From: an uncultured Lachnospiraceae bacterium
GTDB taxonomy: Bacteria; Bacillota; Clostridia; Lachnospirales; Lachnospiraceae
Direction: 5' to 3'
Length of the DNA stretch: 28,873 nucleotides
Assembly: GCA_900550285.1 (NCBI GenBank)
Contig: URRW01000033.1
Coordinates: 1 to 28,873 of the forward strand
This document shows, in pieces, positions 1-7,550 of this stretch. The notes under the pieces were generated by a model, which saw nothing but the letters and a program-made list of their open reading frames with translations, had not been told where the DNA came from and made no database searches. A program made the position numbers and the translations under genes. Position 1 is the stretch's first letter, and every line of letters starts with the position of its first letter.

Positions 1-35
1 CGAGCGCGTTTGCCGTCAGGCAATAGACTCCCTTC

Positions 36-99
36 GCGCGAGTGCGCATAATCGTTTTTTTTATTCGACAGGAAAGGAACTTTCCTGTCGAATAAAAAA
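36..99. repeat. two-hairpin palindromic element, copy 1
   Basis: A small hairpin (GCGC stem at 36-39 and 44-47, loop GAGT) is followed 10 bases later by a long hairpin whose 20-bp stem is perfect (57-76 with 80-99, loop GAA). The base of the stem is T-rich on one arm and A-rich on the other, so it can resemble a terminator on either strand, but no separate U-tract follows it. A related copy with the same layout lies at 13954-14018. Stem differences between the copies are compensatory. Probably a repeated extragenic palindrome; function unknown. Confidence 0.75.
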
Positions 100-206
100 G
101 ATGCGCCTTTCCCGGTCTTGTCTTCCCCCGGAAAAAACGCATCCCTTCCATAAGTCCTGCAAGGCCTCCGCCGAATCCCTGCATTCGTCAAAAGCCCTTC
201 ATTGGC

Positions 207-413
207 TTATTCTTCGCCGCCGATCCTGCCCAGAAACGTCAGCAGATAAATGCCGCAGATGCCGACCAGCACATAAATGATCCTGCTGATCCAGCTCATA
301 TCCCCGAAGATCAGCCTTACCAGATCCAGCCGGAACAGCCCTATAAGGCCCCAGTTTACCGCCCCGATAACCACGACGATCAGCGCGATATAATCCAGTG
401 TCCTGCTCATCAT
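207..413 (-). CDS. DUF378 family small membrane protein
   Basis: A 68-residue hydrophobic protein that fits the DUF378 (YuzA-like) family. It begins MMSRTLDY, has one membrane segment around residues 6-28 carrying the typical VIGAVNWGLIGLF stretch, and a second around residues 44-60, ending in a short charged tail. The start at 413 (or the adjacent ATG at 410) is chosen because AAAGGAGG lies 4-7 bases upstream; the longer reading to 443 has no such site. The family is common in Firmicutes and has no established function. It is divergent from the M24 peptidase gene and stands alone; no neighbour suggests a role. Assignment rests on the conserved motif around the Asn-Trp-Gly-Leu. Confidence 0.85.
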   Translation of the reverse strand: MMSRTLDYIALIVVVIGAVNWGLIGLFRLDLVRLIFGDMSWISRIIYVLVGICGIYLLTFLGRIGGEE

Positions 414-514
414 GCAGCCTCCTTTCAGACAAAATAACCGCAAAACAGTTATCAGTCCTTTCCAGTATTCCCGCCCGAAACAGTTTTATACCTGTTTTAT
501 GTCCCGGAAAGCGC

Positions 515-543
515 TGGAAAGCTTTCCCGCCGGATGGTATAAT
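515..543 (+). promoter_or_regulatory. promoter of the M24 peptidase gene
   Basis: TGGAAA at 515-520, a 17-base spacer, and a perfect TATAAT at 538-543 preceded by TG (extended -10). It lies about 40 bases upstream of the start codon at 582. This matches the sigma-A consensus well. Confidence 0.75.
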
Positions 544-581
544 AAAACAATCAAATTTTTTTGATAAAGGAGACTTTCAAA

Positions 582-1661
582 ATGGACGATATGTATACCC
601 GGCGGCTTGCGCGCGTCTGCGGCCGCCTTTCCGAAAAAGGGCTCACGCAGATGATCGTCTGCGACCCCTTAAGCATCCGCTATCTGACCGGCGTGTGGGT
701 GGAACCTTTCGAGCGGCTTTACGCCCTCTATCTGCGCACCGACGGCAAACACCGCTTTTTCCTGAACACCCTGTTTGTCGTTCCCGAAACGGAAATCCCC
801 TGCACATGGTTTACCGATACCGACGACGGCGTTTCTATTATCGCAGGGCTCGTGGATAAAAATTCCGATATGGGGATCGACAAAAACTGGCCCGCCCGCT
901 TCCTGCTCTCCCTGATGGAGCACAATCCGGGCGTCCGCTATGTAAATTCCTCCGACTGCATCGACAGCGTGCGCGCCGTCAAGGATGCCTACGAGCGCCA
1001 AAAAATGCGCGAAGCCTCTCTTTTAAACGACGCCTGCATGGAAAAGGTTGCCGCCTACATCAAAGCCGGAATGACGGAAACGGAATGCGCGGACTATGTC
1101 CGTTCCCTCTATAAAGAAGCCGGCTGCTGTGAAAGCTTTTCCACGATCGTTTCCTTCGGTGCAAACGGCGCCGATCCCCATCACGAGCCGGACGGCACTG
1201 TTTTGCAGCCCGGCGACGGCATCGTGATCGACATGGGCTGCGAAAAGGACGGCTACTGCTCCGACATGACCCGCACCTTTTTCTGCCGTACCGCCGATCC
1301 GAACTATGCCGCCATCCACGATCTTGTCCGCACCGCAAACGAAACCGCCGAAAAGCTCATCCGCCCCGGCGTGCGTTTCTGCGACCTCGACAAAGCCGCA
1401 AGGGACGTTATTTCCAACGCCGGCTACGGTGAATATTTCACGCACCGCCTCGGCCATTCCATCGGCATGAAGGAGCATGAAGCCGGAGACGTCAGCCAGT
1501 CCAATACCGATCAGATCCGGGAGGGCATGACCTTTTCCATCGAGCCCGGCGTTTATCTGCCCGGCAGATTCGGCGTCCGTATCGAAGACCTCGTCCTCGT
1601 TACCGCCGACGGCTGCGAAATCCTGAACCATGTGGACAAGCACTGGAAGGTGATCGGCTGA
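582..1661 (+). CDS. M24 family Xaa-Pro-type aminopeptidase
   Basis: A 359-residue metallopeptidase of the M24 (pita-bread) family that would remove N-terminal residues next to proline from peptides in the cytoplasm. Residues 1-125 or so form a creatinase-type N domain (CDPLSIRYLTG). The catalytic domain follows with all expected metal ligands: two Asp in IDMGCEKDGYCSDMTRTF, His in HRLGHSIGM, Glu in FSIEPGVYL and Glu in VRIEDLVLV. Length is normal for PepP/PepQ-like proteins in Firmicutes. The ATG at 582 is preferred because AAAGGAG lies 10 bases upstream; an in-frame TTG at 561 overlaps that site and is unlikely. Substrate (dipeptide or longer) cannot be told from sequence. The following gene is about 120 bases away and seems separately transcribed. 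Confidence 0.93.
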   Translation: MDDMYTRRLARVCGRLSEKGLTQMIVCDPLSIRYLTGVWVEPFERLYALYLRTDGKHRFFLNTLFVVPETEIPCTWFTDTDDGVSIIAGLVDKNSDMGIDKNWPARFLLSLMEHNPGVRYVNSSDCIDSVRAVKDAYERQKMREASLLNDACMEKVAAYIKAGMTETECADYVRSLYKEAGCCESFSTIVSFGANGADPHHEPDGTVLQPGDGIVIDMGCEKDGYCSDMTRTFFCRTADPNYAAIHDLVRTANETAEKLIRPGVRFCDLDKAARDVISNAGYGEYFTHRLGHSIGMKEHEAGDVSQSNTDQIREGMTFSIEPGVYLPGRFGVRIEDLVLVTADGCEILNHVDKHWKVIG

Positions 1662-1756
1662 TCAGCCTTTGGACAAAAATATTTTTTTGACCCTTTTTTC
1701 CCCGCTCTTTATTCGCTACTCTAAATGTGATAAAGTATGATAAACAGGAGCTTCAA

Positions 1757-1783
1757 ATGAAAGCAAAGGGGAGATTGAGATGA
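1757..1783 (+). CDS. 8-codon leader ORF coupled to next gene
   Basis: ATG at 1757 starts an eight-codon frame, MKAKGRLR, with its own AGGAG six bases upstream (1746-1750). Its TGA stop overlaps the ATG of the next gene (ATGA at 1780-1783). This layout fits translational coupling. Whether the peptide has a role is unknown; it could be chance. Confidence 0.35.
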   Translation: MKAKGRLR

Positions 1784-2721
1784 ACAAAAGTGACGTAACG
1801 CGCGGGCTGATCGATTTTGCGCTGAGCCAGTGCCTGAAAAATATGAAAACGGATCCCAGACGGAGCCTGCGCCGCCTGAACGATCTGGCGCTGCAGGCTT
1901 CCAAAGGACGCTTCCAGTCCGAACTGTTTTCCCTGTTCCAGCAGATGCTGGACAATGAAAACAGTCCCTATTATGACATGCTGGACCGGATCCTTTCCAC
2001 AACCGACACCGCCGTTTTGAAAAGCTTCGGCATCAATCTCGGCTACAACGCGTGGACGCGGGGCGCTGCGCAGCTCCGCGCAGCCTCTCCGGACACCTCC
2101 CTGCCGCTTTCGTGGCTGGTGGAGTTAGCGCCTGCCGCCTCCCTTGAAACGGTTTCTGCACAGATCTCCCGGGAACGGGCAGACGGCAGATATGTTTTCC
2201 ACGCCGCCCTTCCCGAGGACGGGATCGGAACCGGCACGGATTTCTTTGCGCTGATCCGGCATTTCGGGGACTGCGATTTTCTTCTGGATCTGGAAAAAAC
2301 GGACAGGCTGCCTTCCTCCGGACAATTAAAGGAGGCTGCCCGCTGCACCAATCTGTTTTTCCTTCTGCCCTTTAGCTCTTCCCGATGCCGACAGCTTGCG
2401 GACGAACTTTTGGCGCTGAGACTCCCCTTTGCGGTTACGTTTTCTTACCGGGATGCAGACGCCGATGAGCTGCTTTCCCCCCGCCATATTGACGAGCTGC
2501 TCTCCTGGGGCAGCCCCTTTCTCAGCTTCGTCCCTGCTGCCTCCTGCAGCCCGCAGACTTACAGTGCGGTGGACGACGCCATTTTAGACGCGCGGATGCG
2601 CCAGCGATTTCCCGCGCTGCTGATCCACTGGGAAAAGGATATTGACCGCATCGGCGCGATCCTTTCTTCCCCTGCGCAGCATTCCTTTTCCAGTCCGCGC
2701 AAGACAGATCCTGCCAGATAA
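1780..2721 (+). CDS. hypothetical protein, radical-SAM-like without Fe-S cysteines
   Basis: 313 residues, not firmly assignable. Residues 1-100 are helical and contain PYYDMLDRILS and INLGYNAWTRGA, resembling the N-terminal helical part of clostridial radical-SAM proteins. From residue 105 (LSWLVELAP) onward, alternating hydrophobic strands and helices suggest a TIM-barrel-like fold. At the point where radical-SAM enzymes carry CxxxCxxC, this protein reads APAASLETV, so it cannot bind the usual 4Fe-4S cluster there. It is probably a catalytically inactive or repurposed relative; the resemblance is from memory of family patterns. No signal peptide or membrane segment. GGGGAG precedes the ATG, and an eight-codon leader ORF overlaps it. 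A terminator follows. No functional neighbour. Confidence 0.7.
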   Translation: MNKSDVTRGLIDFALSQCLKNMKTDPRRSLRRLNDLALQASKGRFQSELFSLFQQMLDNENSPYYDMLDRILSTTDTAVLKSFGINLGYNAWTRGAAQLRAASPDTSLPLSWLVELAPAASLETVSAQISRERADGRYVFHAALPEDGIGTGTDFFALIRHFGDCDFLLDLEKTDRLPSSGQLKEAARCTNLFFLLPFSSSRCRQLADELLALRLPFAVTFSYRDADADELLSPRHIDELLSWGSPFLSFVPAASCSPQTYSAVDDAILDARMRQRFPALLIHWEKDIDRIGAILSSPAQHSFSSPRKTDPAR

Positions 2722-2764
2722 CGGCTTGGATCTTGGACTTGCGCCCGCGGGGCGCACGATTATA

Positions 2765-2805
2765 AAAAGGACACGATCAGGAAATCTTTCCCGCCGTGTC
2801 CTTTT
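2765..2805. terminator. hairpin terminator after the 1780-2721 gene
   Basis: Arms at 2765-2775 and 2795-2805 form an 11-bp perfect stem (AAAAGGACACG with its complement), followed on the + strand by a T-rich run. The A-rich left arm means it may also end the TetR operon transcribed from the other side. Confidence 0.75.
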
Positions 2806-2909
2806 GCTTTTATTTTTGTTTTGCTTTTACTTTCATTTTTTGCTTTGCTTTTATTTTTTGCTTTTGGGGTTCTGCTTTTGCTTTCGTTCTGCCCTTACGT
2901 CCGCTTCTG

Positions 2910-3518
2910 TCAGATCCGCTCCTCGTCCCGGCGGCTCTCCCACTCTGTCTCCAGCGTCTCCTGCATCCCGACCGCTTCCTGCTCTGCCAGCACCCTTCTT
3001 GCCAGCCCCAGCGAAATCCGGTGCAGATCCTGCGCAAATTCATCCGGCCCGATGCCGTTTCCTTCGCGCAGCCAGTACATCAGCTCTTCCAGCAGCCCTT
3101 CGCTGAAAAGCCCGATATAAAAATCCTTTTTCTCGTTCTCTTCCTCCACCATATTGTTGGAAATGAACACGAGCACGGGCTTTACCATGCCGCAGAAATA
3201 TTCCCGGAAGGAATTTTGACCCTCCACCTGAAGCGCGTTCTGATAAAACTGGCGCTCCGCGTCAAAATGCCTGCACAGAGCCACCAGCATATCCCACGGG
3301 CTGCGGCAGGCATCCCAGTCCATCCTCTCGATAAAATCCACATAAAAAATCCAGTTTACCAGATCGTATTTGTCCCGGAAATGATAATAAAAGCTTTTCC
3401 GGTTCATCCCGCAGTTCTCGCAGATGTCGCCCACGCTGATCTTGGAAAAAGGACTTTTGCTCATCAGCTTTTTCATGGAAGCCGCCAGAGCGTTTTTCGT
3501 GATATTGGAATCCGCCAT
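2910..3518 (-). CDS. TetR family regulator (DhaS/TetR_C_8-like)
   Basis: A 202-residue DNA-binding regulator. Residues 1-55 form the TetR helix-turn-helix (ISVGDICENCGMNRKSFYYHF, then the DKYDLVNW stretch). The short N domain, the tyrosine pair and the C domain resemble regulators related to the dihydroxyacetone-kinase regulator DhaS rather than drug-efflux TetR proteins. It is the last gene of a minus-strand cluster, 37 bases after degV. Because DegV proteins are structural relatives of DhaK-type proteins, this pairing fits, but the effector and targets are unknown. The ATG at 3518 is chosen over an upstream GTG at 3542; AGAGGT lies upstream. The C-terminal end is charged and Glu/Arg rich. 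Confidence 0.88.
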   Translation of the reverse strand: MADSNITKNALAASMKKLMSKSPFSKISVGDICENCGMNRKSFYYHFRDKYDLVNWIFYVDFIERMDWDACRSPWDMLVALCRHFDAERQFYQNALQVEGQNSFREYFCGMVKPVLVFISNNMVEEENEKKDFYIGLFSEGLLEELMYWLREGNGIGPDEFAQDLHRISLGLARRVLAEQEAVGMQETLETEWESRRDEERI

Positions 3519-3555
3519 ACTCTTTACCTCTGACCGCCCCACGCAGTCTGCGTCC

Positions 3556-4452
3556 TCATGCCCGGCAGCGTTTCAAAATCGCGATCCCGGTCGGATACGG
3601 TCCCGTATGCACGCCGATCGTCGCGCCCACATGGAACAGCTCGTAGCGCCTGATCTGATCTTCCTTATCCTTGAACGCAGATTTCACCTGCTCCTCAAAC
3701 TTCTTAAATTCCTCCTGATCCAGTCCCGACGCCAGCGCAAAGCGGTATTCCGACAGATCAATATGATCCGCCTCCATATAAGCCTTCGCCTTCTCGATCA
3801 CCGCCTGCAGGGATTTCTTCCTGCCCCGGCTTACGCCCGCGGAAACGAGCTCCCGGTTCACATACTCGATCAGCGGCTTGATCTTTAAAACATTCCCGAT
3901 GGTCGCAGCAGCCCTGCCGATCCTGCCGCCGTGCTGCAGATATTCCAGATCGTTCGTCGTAAAAAAGATGCGCCCTGTGGAGCGGACCTCTTCCAGAAGC
4001 TTTACCGCCTCTTTTAATTCCAGCTCTGCGCCCCTTAAACGGCATGCCTCTTCCACGAGCATTCCCTGCAAAAGCGTCGCAAGCTCCGAATCCAGAATTT
4101 CGATCTGCGCCTCCGGATAATCCTCCAAAAGCTGGTTTTTCGCGTTCATCGCAGACTGGATCGAGCCGGAAAACGCACTGTTTAAGCAGATACATAAAAC
4201 CGGCACGTTATCCTTTACATATTTTTCAAGAACATCCGCATAATCCTGCACGGACGGCATCGAGGTCTTGGGGAACTGCCCTTCCCGATCCGCCATCTGC
4301 TGATAAAACTCCTCTACGCTGATGTCTACGCCCTCTCTCATGTAATTGGATTCTTCAAAAGAAACATAAAACGGAACGACGTCCACCCCCAGCTCCTGAA
4401 TCCGCTCCTTCGGCAGATCGCAGGAACTGTCACTGATCACCTGAAATCTCAT
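3556..4452 (-). CDS. DegV family fatty-acid-binding protein
   Basis: 298 residues, full length for DegV (EDD fold). Family features seen: the N-terminal VISDSSCDLP, VPFYVSF, FPKTSMPSVQDY (the TSxPS fatty-acid carboxylate loop), CICLNSAFSGSIQSA (conserved SgTyqsa-like loop), LEYLQHGGRIGRAAA and IGVHTGPYPTGI near the C terminus. Family members bind a fatty acid; FakB proteins hand it to the FakA kinase for incorporation into phospholipid. No fakA homologue is visible here, so a FakB role is possible but unproven. AGGAGAG precedes the ATG. It lies in the CdaR-SUFU-DegV-TetR cluster, 42 bases after the SUFU gene, so is probably co-transcribed. Confidence 0.93.
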   Translation of the reverse strand: MRFQVISDSSCDLPKERIQELGVDVVPFYVSFEESNYMREGVDISVEEFYQQMADREGQFPKTSMPSVQDYADVLEKYVKDNVPVLCICLNSAFSGSIQSAMNAKNQLLEDYPEAQIEILDSELATLLQGMLVEEACRLRGAELELKEAVKLLEEVRSTGRIFFTTNDLEYLQHGGRIGRAAATIGNVLKIKPLIEYVNRELVSAGVSRGRKKSLQAVIEKAKAYMEADHIDLSEYRFALASGLDQEEFKKFEEQVKSAFKDKEDQIRRYELFHVGATIGVHTGPYPTGIAILKRCRA

Positions 4453-4494
4453 AAACTCTCCTGTCTTTGCTCTTTACGGCGATACTTCACCGTA

Positions 4495-5412
4495 CTATCT
4501 CTTATAATCGGTCAGACCGTCCTTTAACTGCTCTCCCAGCTCTGCCGGCGTCAGCTGGCGGTTTTTCATCTTCTCCATCTCGTCTGCTGTTACGCCGACC
4601 AGCTGGATCAGCTGTACCTTGCCAAAGGGGGAGCTGACCGCGCCCAGCTCATCCTCTTTTGTGATAAAGCCCATGAGCTTTGACTTGCCCGCCGCATCAA
4701 AGCCTCTCTGCTGCCCCAGCGCCAGAAACTGTCCCGGCAAAAACTGATGGCCGTTATTGACCGTGATGCCCGCCATCATCTGCAGAAGGCTGCACATATG
4801 GCGCACCTCGAGGGCAGGGTTTTCCAGCCCTTCCTTTTTCAGCTTCACCGTCAGCTCAAAGCCATAGCCGCTTCTGTCCGGATTGCCGTTCTGCTTCTCA
4901 TACAGCTCGGACAGACCGTATGTCACAAAGTGGAAATATTCCCCGCCGTTGTAAATGCTTACTCCGTCCAGCGGTCCTGCCTCACCCGGCTTAAAGCTTG
5001 CGTAGCAGCCAAAATGCGCCGGATTTTTCTGGTTCGGGTACTTTTCCTCAAAGCGCCGCGAGATCGCGTCCCAGCCGGGCGCTTCCGTATAAAGCACTTC
5101 TTCCGCCTCGTTCTGGAGCATATGCCCCGGATGGATCTGCCCCGCCAGATTCTCTGCGATCTTAAACGCCGCCTGCTTGCTGAACTCGTCGCCTGCGCTG
5201 ATCTGATCCACGCTTCCCTTCTGCGGAACCGCAATGTCTGCGATCGTCAGCGGAAAGCTTCTGCGTCCCACACAGTCTGTATAAAATAATTTTTCCCCTT
5301 TATGAATCGTGCCGCAGGTCAGATAGCAGCCCGCCACAAGGCTGCCGTCCTTTAACAGAAATACATTTTCAATAACTGCCTGCGCAAATTCGCCGTTTCC
5401 CTGATACTCCAT
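4495..5412 (-). CDS. SUFU-domain protein with N-terminal EF-Tu domain-2-like barrel
   Basis: 305 residues. From about residue 115 to the end the protein is a clear Suppressor-of-fused (SUFU) domain: PGWDAISRRFEEKYPNQ, GPLDGVSIY, HFVTYGLSELYEK and SGYGFELTVKL are its hallmark segments. Residues 8-85 read as a small beta-barrel like domain 2 of translation GTPases: a DVF-like start (ENVFLLKDGSLVAGCY), GTIHKGEKLFY, then IADIAV and ISAGDEF, in the order expected for that fold. No GTPase motifs are present. Bacterial SUFU proteins include immunity proteins and uncharacterised proteins; no toxin gene is adjacent, so a role cannot be assigned. AAGGAGA precedes the ATG, just after the CdaR stop (16-base gap). 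Cytoplasmic: no signal or membrane segment. Confidence 0.85.
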   Translation of the reverse strand: MEYQGNGEFAQAVIENVFLLKDGSLVAGCYLTCGTIHKGEKLFYTDCVGRRSFPLTIADIAVPQKGSVDQISAGDEFSKQAAFKIAENLAGQIHPGHMLQNEAEEVLYTEAPGWDAISRRFEEKYPNQKNPAHFGCYASFKPGEAGPLDGVSIYNGGEYFHFVTYGLSELYEKQNGNPDRSGYGFELTVKLKKEGLENPALEVRHMCSLLQMMAGITVNNGHQFLPGQFLALGQQRGFDAAGKSKLMGFITKEDELGAVSSPFGKVQLIQLVGVTADEMEKMKNRQLTPAELGEQLKDGLTDYKR

Positions 5413-5428
5413 CGGAAGAATCTCCTTT

Positions 5429-6517
5429 TTAATAATCCAGTGTATCCAGATATTTCATATAATTCACAACCATCATCGCGATCTTGAACGTCATCGCGTC
5501 CTCGAACGTGCGGATGTCCAGCCCCGTCGCCTTCTGCAGCTTCTCGATCCTGTAAACGAGCGTGTTGCGGTGGATAAAGAGCTGGCGGCTCGTCTCGGAC
5601 ACATTCAGGTTGTTCTCAAAAAACTTGTTGATCGTCGTCAGCGTCTCGTCGTCGATGTCGTAAACCTGATTGCCGCCGAAGATCTCCTCAATAAAGATCC
5701 TGCACAGATTTACGGGAAGCTGGTAGATCAGACGGCCAATGCCCAGCGTGGAGTAGGCGATCACGTTCTTTTCCGCATAGAAAATACGTCCCACATCCAT
5801 CGCCATCATCGCTTCCTTATAGGACTTGGAAACCTCGCGCAGCTCGCGCACGACCGTTCCGTAGGAAACGCGCACCTTCATCATCGCCTCGCTGTTCATC
5901 ATGTCCACGATCATGTTGGCAGTCTGCTCAAGCGCCTCCGGGGATTCGTCCTTCTCCACCGCCTTGATCAGGATGATATTCTTCTCATCCACTGCCGTAA
6001 TATAATCGCCGTTCTGGCTGCTGAACAGGCTCTTTAGCATCTCCGTCGCGCCGTTGTCCTTCTCCATGCGCGTCTCCACCAGATAAACGATGCGGGGAGC
6101 CTCCACCTCCACATGAAGCTTCTGCGCCCGATTGTAAATATCTACCAAAAGCAGATTGTCCAGAATCAGGTTCTGGAAAAAGTTGTTCCTGTCAAAGCGC
6201 TCCTTATATGCAATGATCAGGTTCTGGATCTGGCTTACCGCGATCTTCGCCACCATATAAGCGTCGTCGTTCGCGCTCTTTGCCGCAAGCACATAAGCGA
6301 TCTCGCTGTCATCCAATACCTTTAAAAAATGATAACCGCCGACTACCTGACTGTCCGCGGGAGAAACCGCAAATCCTGTGATGATCTCGCGTGAGATCTC
6401 GATCTCGTCCGTCGTGGACGCTACTTTCATGCCATCTAAGTCAAATACATAAATTTCAACCTTCGTAATGGCCCTTAACTCTTCAATACTCGTCTGAATG
6501 ATCTGGTTTGAAATCAT
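5429..6517 (-). CDS. CdaR family sugar-diacid-type transcriptional regulator
   Basis: 362 residues. The N-terminal part (about 1-130) matches the putative sugar diacid recognition domain (SNQIIQTSIEEL, GFAVSPADSQVVGGYHFLKV). A central region follows, and the C-terminal end (about 290-350) carries the PucR-type helix-turn-helix (FFENNLNVSETSRQLFIHR, then NTLVYRIEKLQKATGLDIRTF). CdaR-family activators in enterobacteria control glucarate/glycerate use, but no such genes lie nearby. It heads a minus-strand cluster with SUFU, degV and TetR genes and is separated from the divergent PHP gene by a two-way promoter region. The start at 6517 has GAGAGGGA upstream. The true inducer is unknown. Confidence 0.92.
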   Translation of the reverse strand: MISNQIIQTSIEELRAITKVEIYVFDLDGMKVASTTDEIEISREIITGFAVSPADSQVVGGYHFLKVLDDSEIAYVLAAKSANDDAYMVAKIAVSQIQNLIIAYKERFDRNNFFQNLILDNLLLVDIYNRAQKLHVEVEAPRIVYLVETRMEKDNGATEMLKSLFSSQNGDYITAVDEKNIILIKAVEKDESPEALEQTANMIVDMMNSEAMMKVRVSYGTVVRELREVSKSYKEAMMAMDVGRIFYAEKNVIAYSTLGIGRLIYQLPVNLCRIFIEEIFGGNQVYDIDDETLTTINKFFENNLNVSETSRQLFIHRNTLVYRIEKLQKATGLDIRTFEDAMTFKIAMMVVNYMKYLDTLDY

Positions 6518-6570
6518 ATCTGTCCCTCTCGTTCCTGCGCATTCGTCAAAATCAACAAAACCATAAATCT

Positions 6571-6599
6571 ATAATAAAGCATGCCTATCCATTATGCAA
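6571..6599 (-). promoter_or_regulatory. promoter of the CdaR-SUFU-DegV-TetR cluster
   Basis: Read on the minus strand: TTGCAT (6599-6594), 17-base spacer, TATTAT (6576-6571). About 55 bases upstream of the CdaR start. Good match to sigma-A. Confidence 0.7.
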
Positions 6600-6615
6600 G
6601 TTCTTTTTCAGCGTC

Positions 6616-6644
6616 TTGCCCTTTGCCCCGCTTCTTATTATAAT
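6616..6644 (+). promoter_or_regulatory. promoter of the PHP phosphatase gene
   Basis: TTGCCC at 6616-6621, 17-base spacer, perfect TATAAT at 6639-6644; about 50 bases upstream of the ATG at 6695. Confidence 0.75.
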
Positions 6645-6694
6645 AGTAGCAGCCATTTATAAAAGCAGTGCGCCGGCACTGAAAGGATACGATA

Positions 6695-7468
6695 ATGAAA
6701 AAAGTAAACTACCATACGCATACGAACCTCTGCATGCACGCAGATGGCACGGAAGCCGATTATCTGCAGGCGGCGCTGGACGCCGGGCTGGACGTTCTTG
6801 GTTTTTCCGACCATGCCCCTTTTCCCGACAACCGCTTCGACTGCCGCATGCGCTACGACCAGCTGGACGCCCATCTTGCCCGCGTCCGCAGCCTCGAAGC
6901 CCCCATCCGGATCCTCGCCGGGCTGGAAATCGAATACTGCGCGGATATGGACAGCTACTATCCGATGCTTTTATCCGAAAAAAAGCTCGACTATCTCCTG
7001 CTGGGACAGCATTATTATATGGAAGACGACGGCTCCTGCGTCCATGTTTTTTCCGTCCCGAAAAAATACGGGACACCTGCCTGTCTAAAATACGCCCGCG
7101 AGGTAAACGCCGCTTTGGAAACCGGGTTTTTCCCGCTCCTTGCCCATCCCGACGTCATTTTTACCAACGACTTCCCGTGGGATAAAAACTGCGCCGACGC
7201 CTGCGATCTCATCGTGGACGCCGCCGCCCGCGCCGGTACGGTCCTGGAGCTCAACGCCAACGGCATCCGCAAGGGAATCCGCCTTCTCGGCGGCGTCAAA
7301 CGCTTCCCCTATCCCCATCCGGAATTCTGGAAGCGCGTCTCCGCCGCAAAGCTTCCCGTCGTGATCGGCTCAGACTGCCATCAGCCCTCCTACATGTGGG
7401 ACGGCTGCGTGCAGGAAGCCCTCCGGCTTGCAAGGGAATGGAAGCTGGAGCTTGTAGACAGCTTCTGA
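6695..7468 (+). CDS. PHP-domain histidinol-phosphatase-type phosphoesterase
   Basis: 257 residues, the usual length of HisK-type PHP histidinol phosphatases. Metal-binding motifs are all present: His7 and His9 in YHTHT, His15, SDHAPFP, GLEIEY, LLLGQHYY, LLAHPDVI and IGSDCHQP. Family members hydrolyse L-histidinol phosphate in histidine synthesis, but some PHP proteins act on other phosphoesters; no other his genes are in the window, so substrate is inferred only. AAAGGAT lies ahead of the ATG, and a clear promoter sits at 6616-6644. It is monocistronic and converges on the sugar ABC ATPase with a shared terminator. Cytoplasmic. Confidence 0.88.
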   Translation: MKKVNYHTHTNLCMHADGTEADYLQAALDAGLDVLGFSDHAPFPDNRFDCRMRYDQLDAHLARVRSLEAPIRILAGLEIEYCADMDSYYPMLLSEKKLDYLLLGQHYYMEDDGSCVHVFSVPKKYGTPACLKYAREVNAALETGFFPLLAHPDVIFTNDFPWDKNCADACDLIVDAAARAGTVLELNANGIRKGIRLLGGVKRFPYPHPEFWKRVSAAKLPVVIGSDCHQPSYMWDGCVQEALRLAREWKLELVDSF

Positions 7469-7506
7469 GCATCCGTTTCCCATCGTATCAAAATCCATAT
7501 AAAGTG

Positions 7507-7541
7507 AAAAAAGGAGCCGCTGCATCGCAGCGGCTCCTTTC
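7507..7541. terminator. bidirectional terminator between PHP and ABC ATPase genes
   Basis: AAAAAAGGAGCCGCTG and its complement form a strong GC stem around a short ATC-type loop, with an A run on the left and T run on the right. It ends both convergent genes. Confidence 0.9.
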
Positions 7542-7550
7542 ATATGCTTC

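Noticed and set aside
2796..3533. 245-codon frame opposite the TetR gene
   Set aside because: Phe/Leu-rich translation of a T-rich tract, opposite a gene with a clear TetR domain.
4495..5412. Toxin/immunity locus around the SUFU gene
   Set aside because: SUFU proteins can be immunity proteins, but no toxin, repeat or secretion gene is adjacent; neighbours are regulators and DegV.
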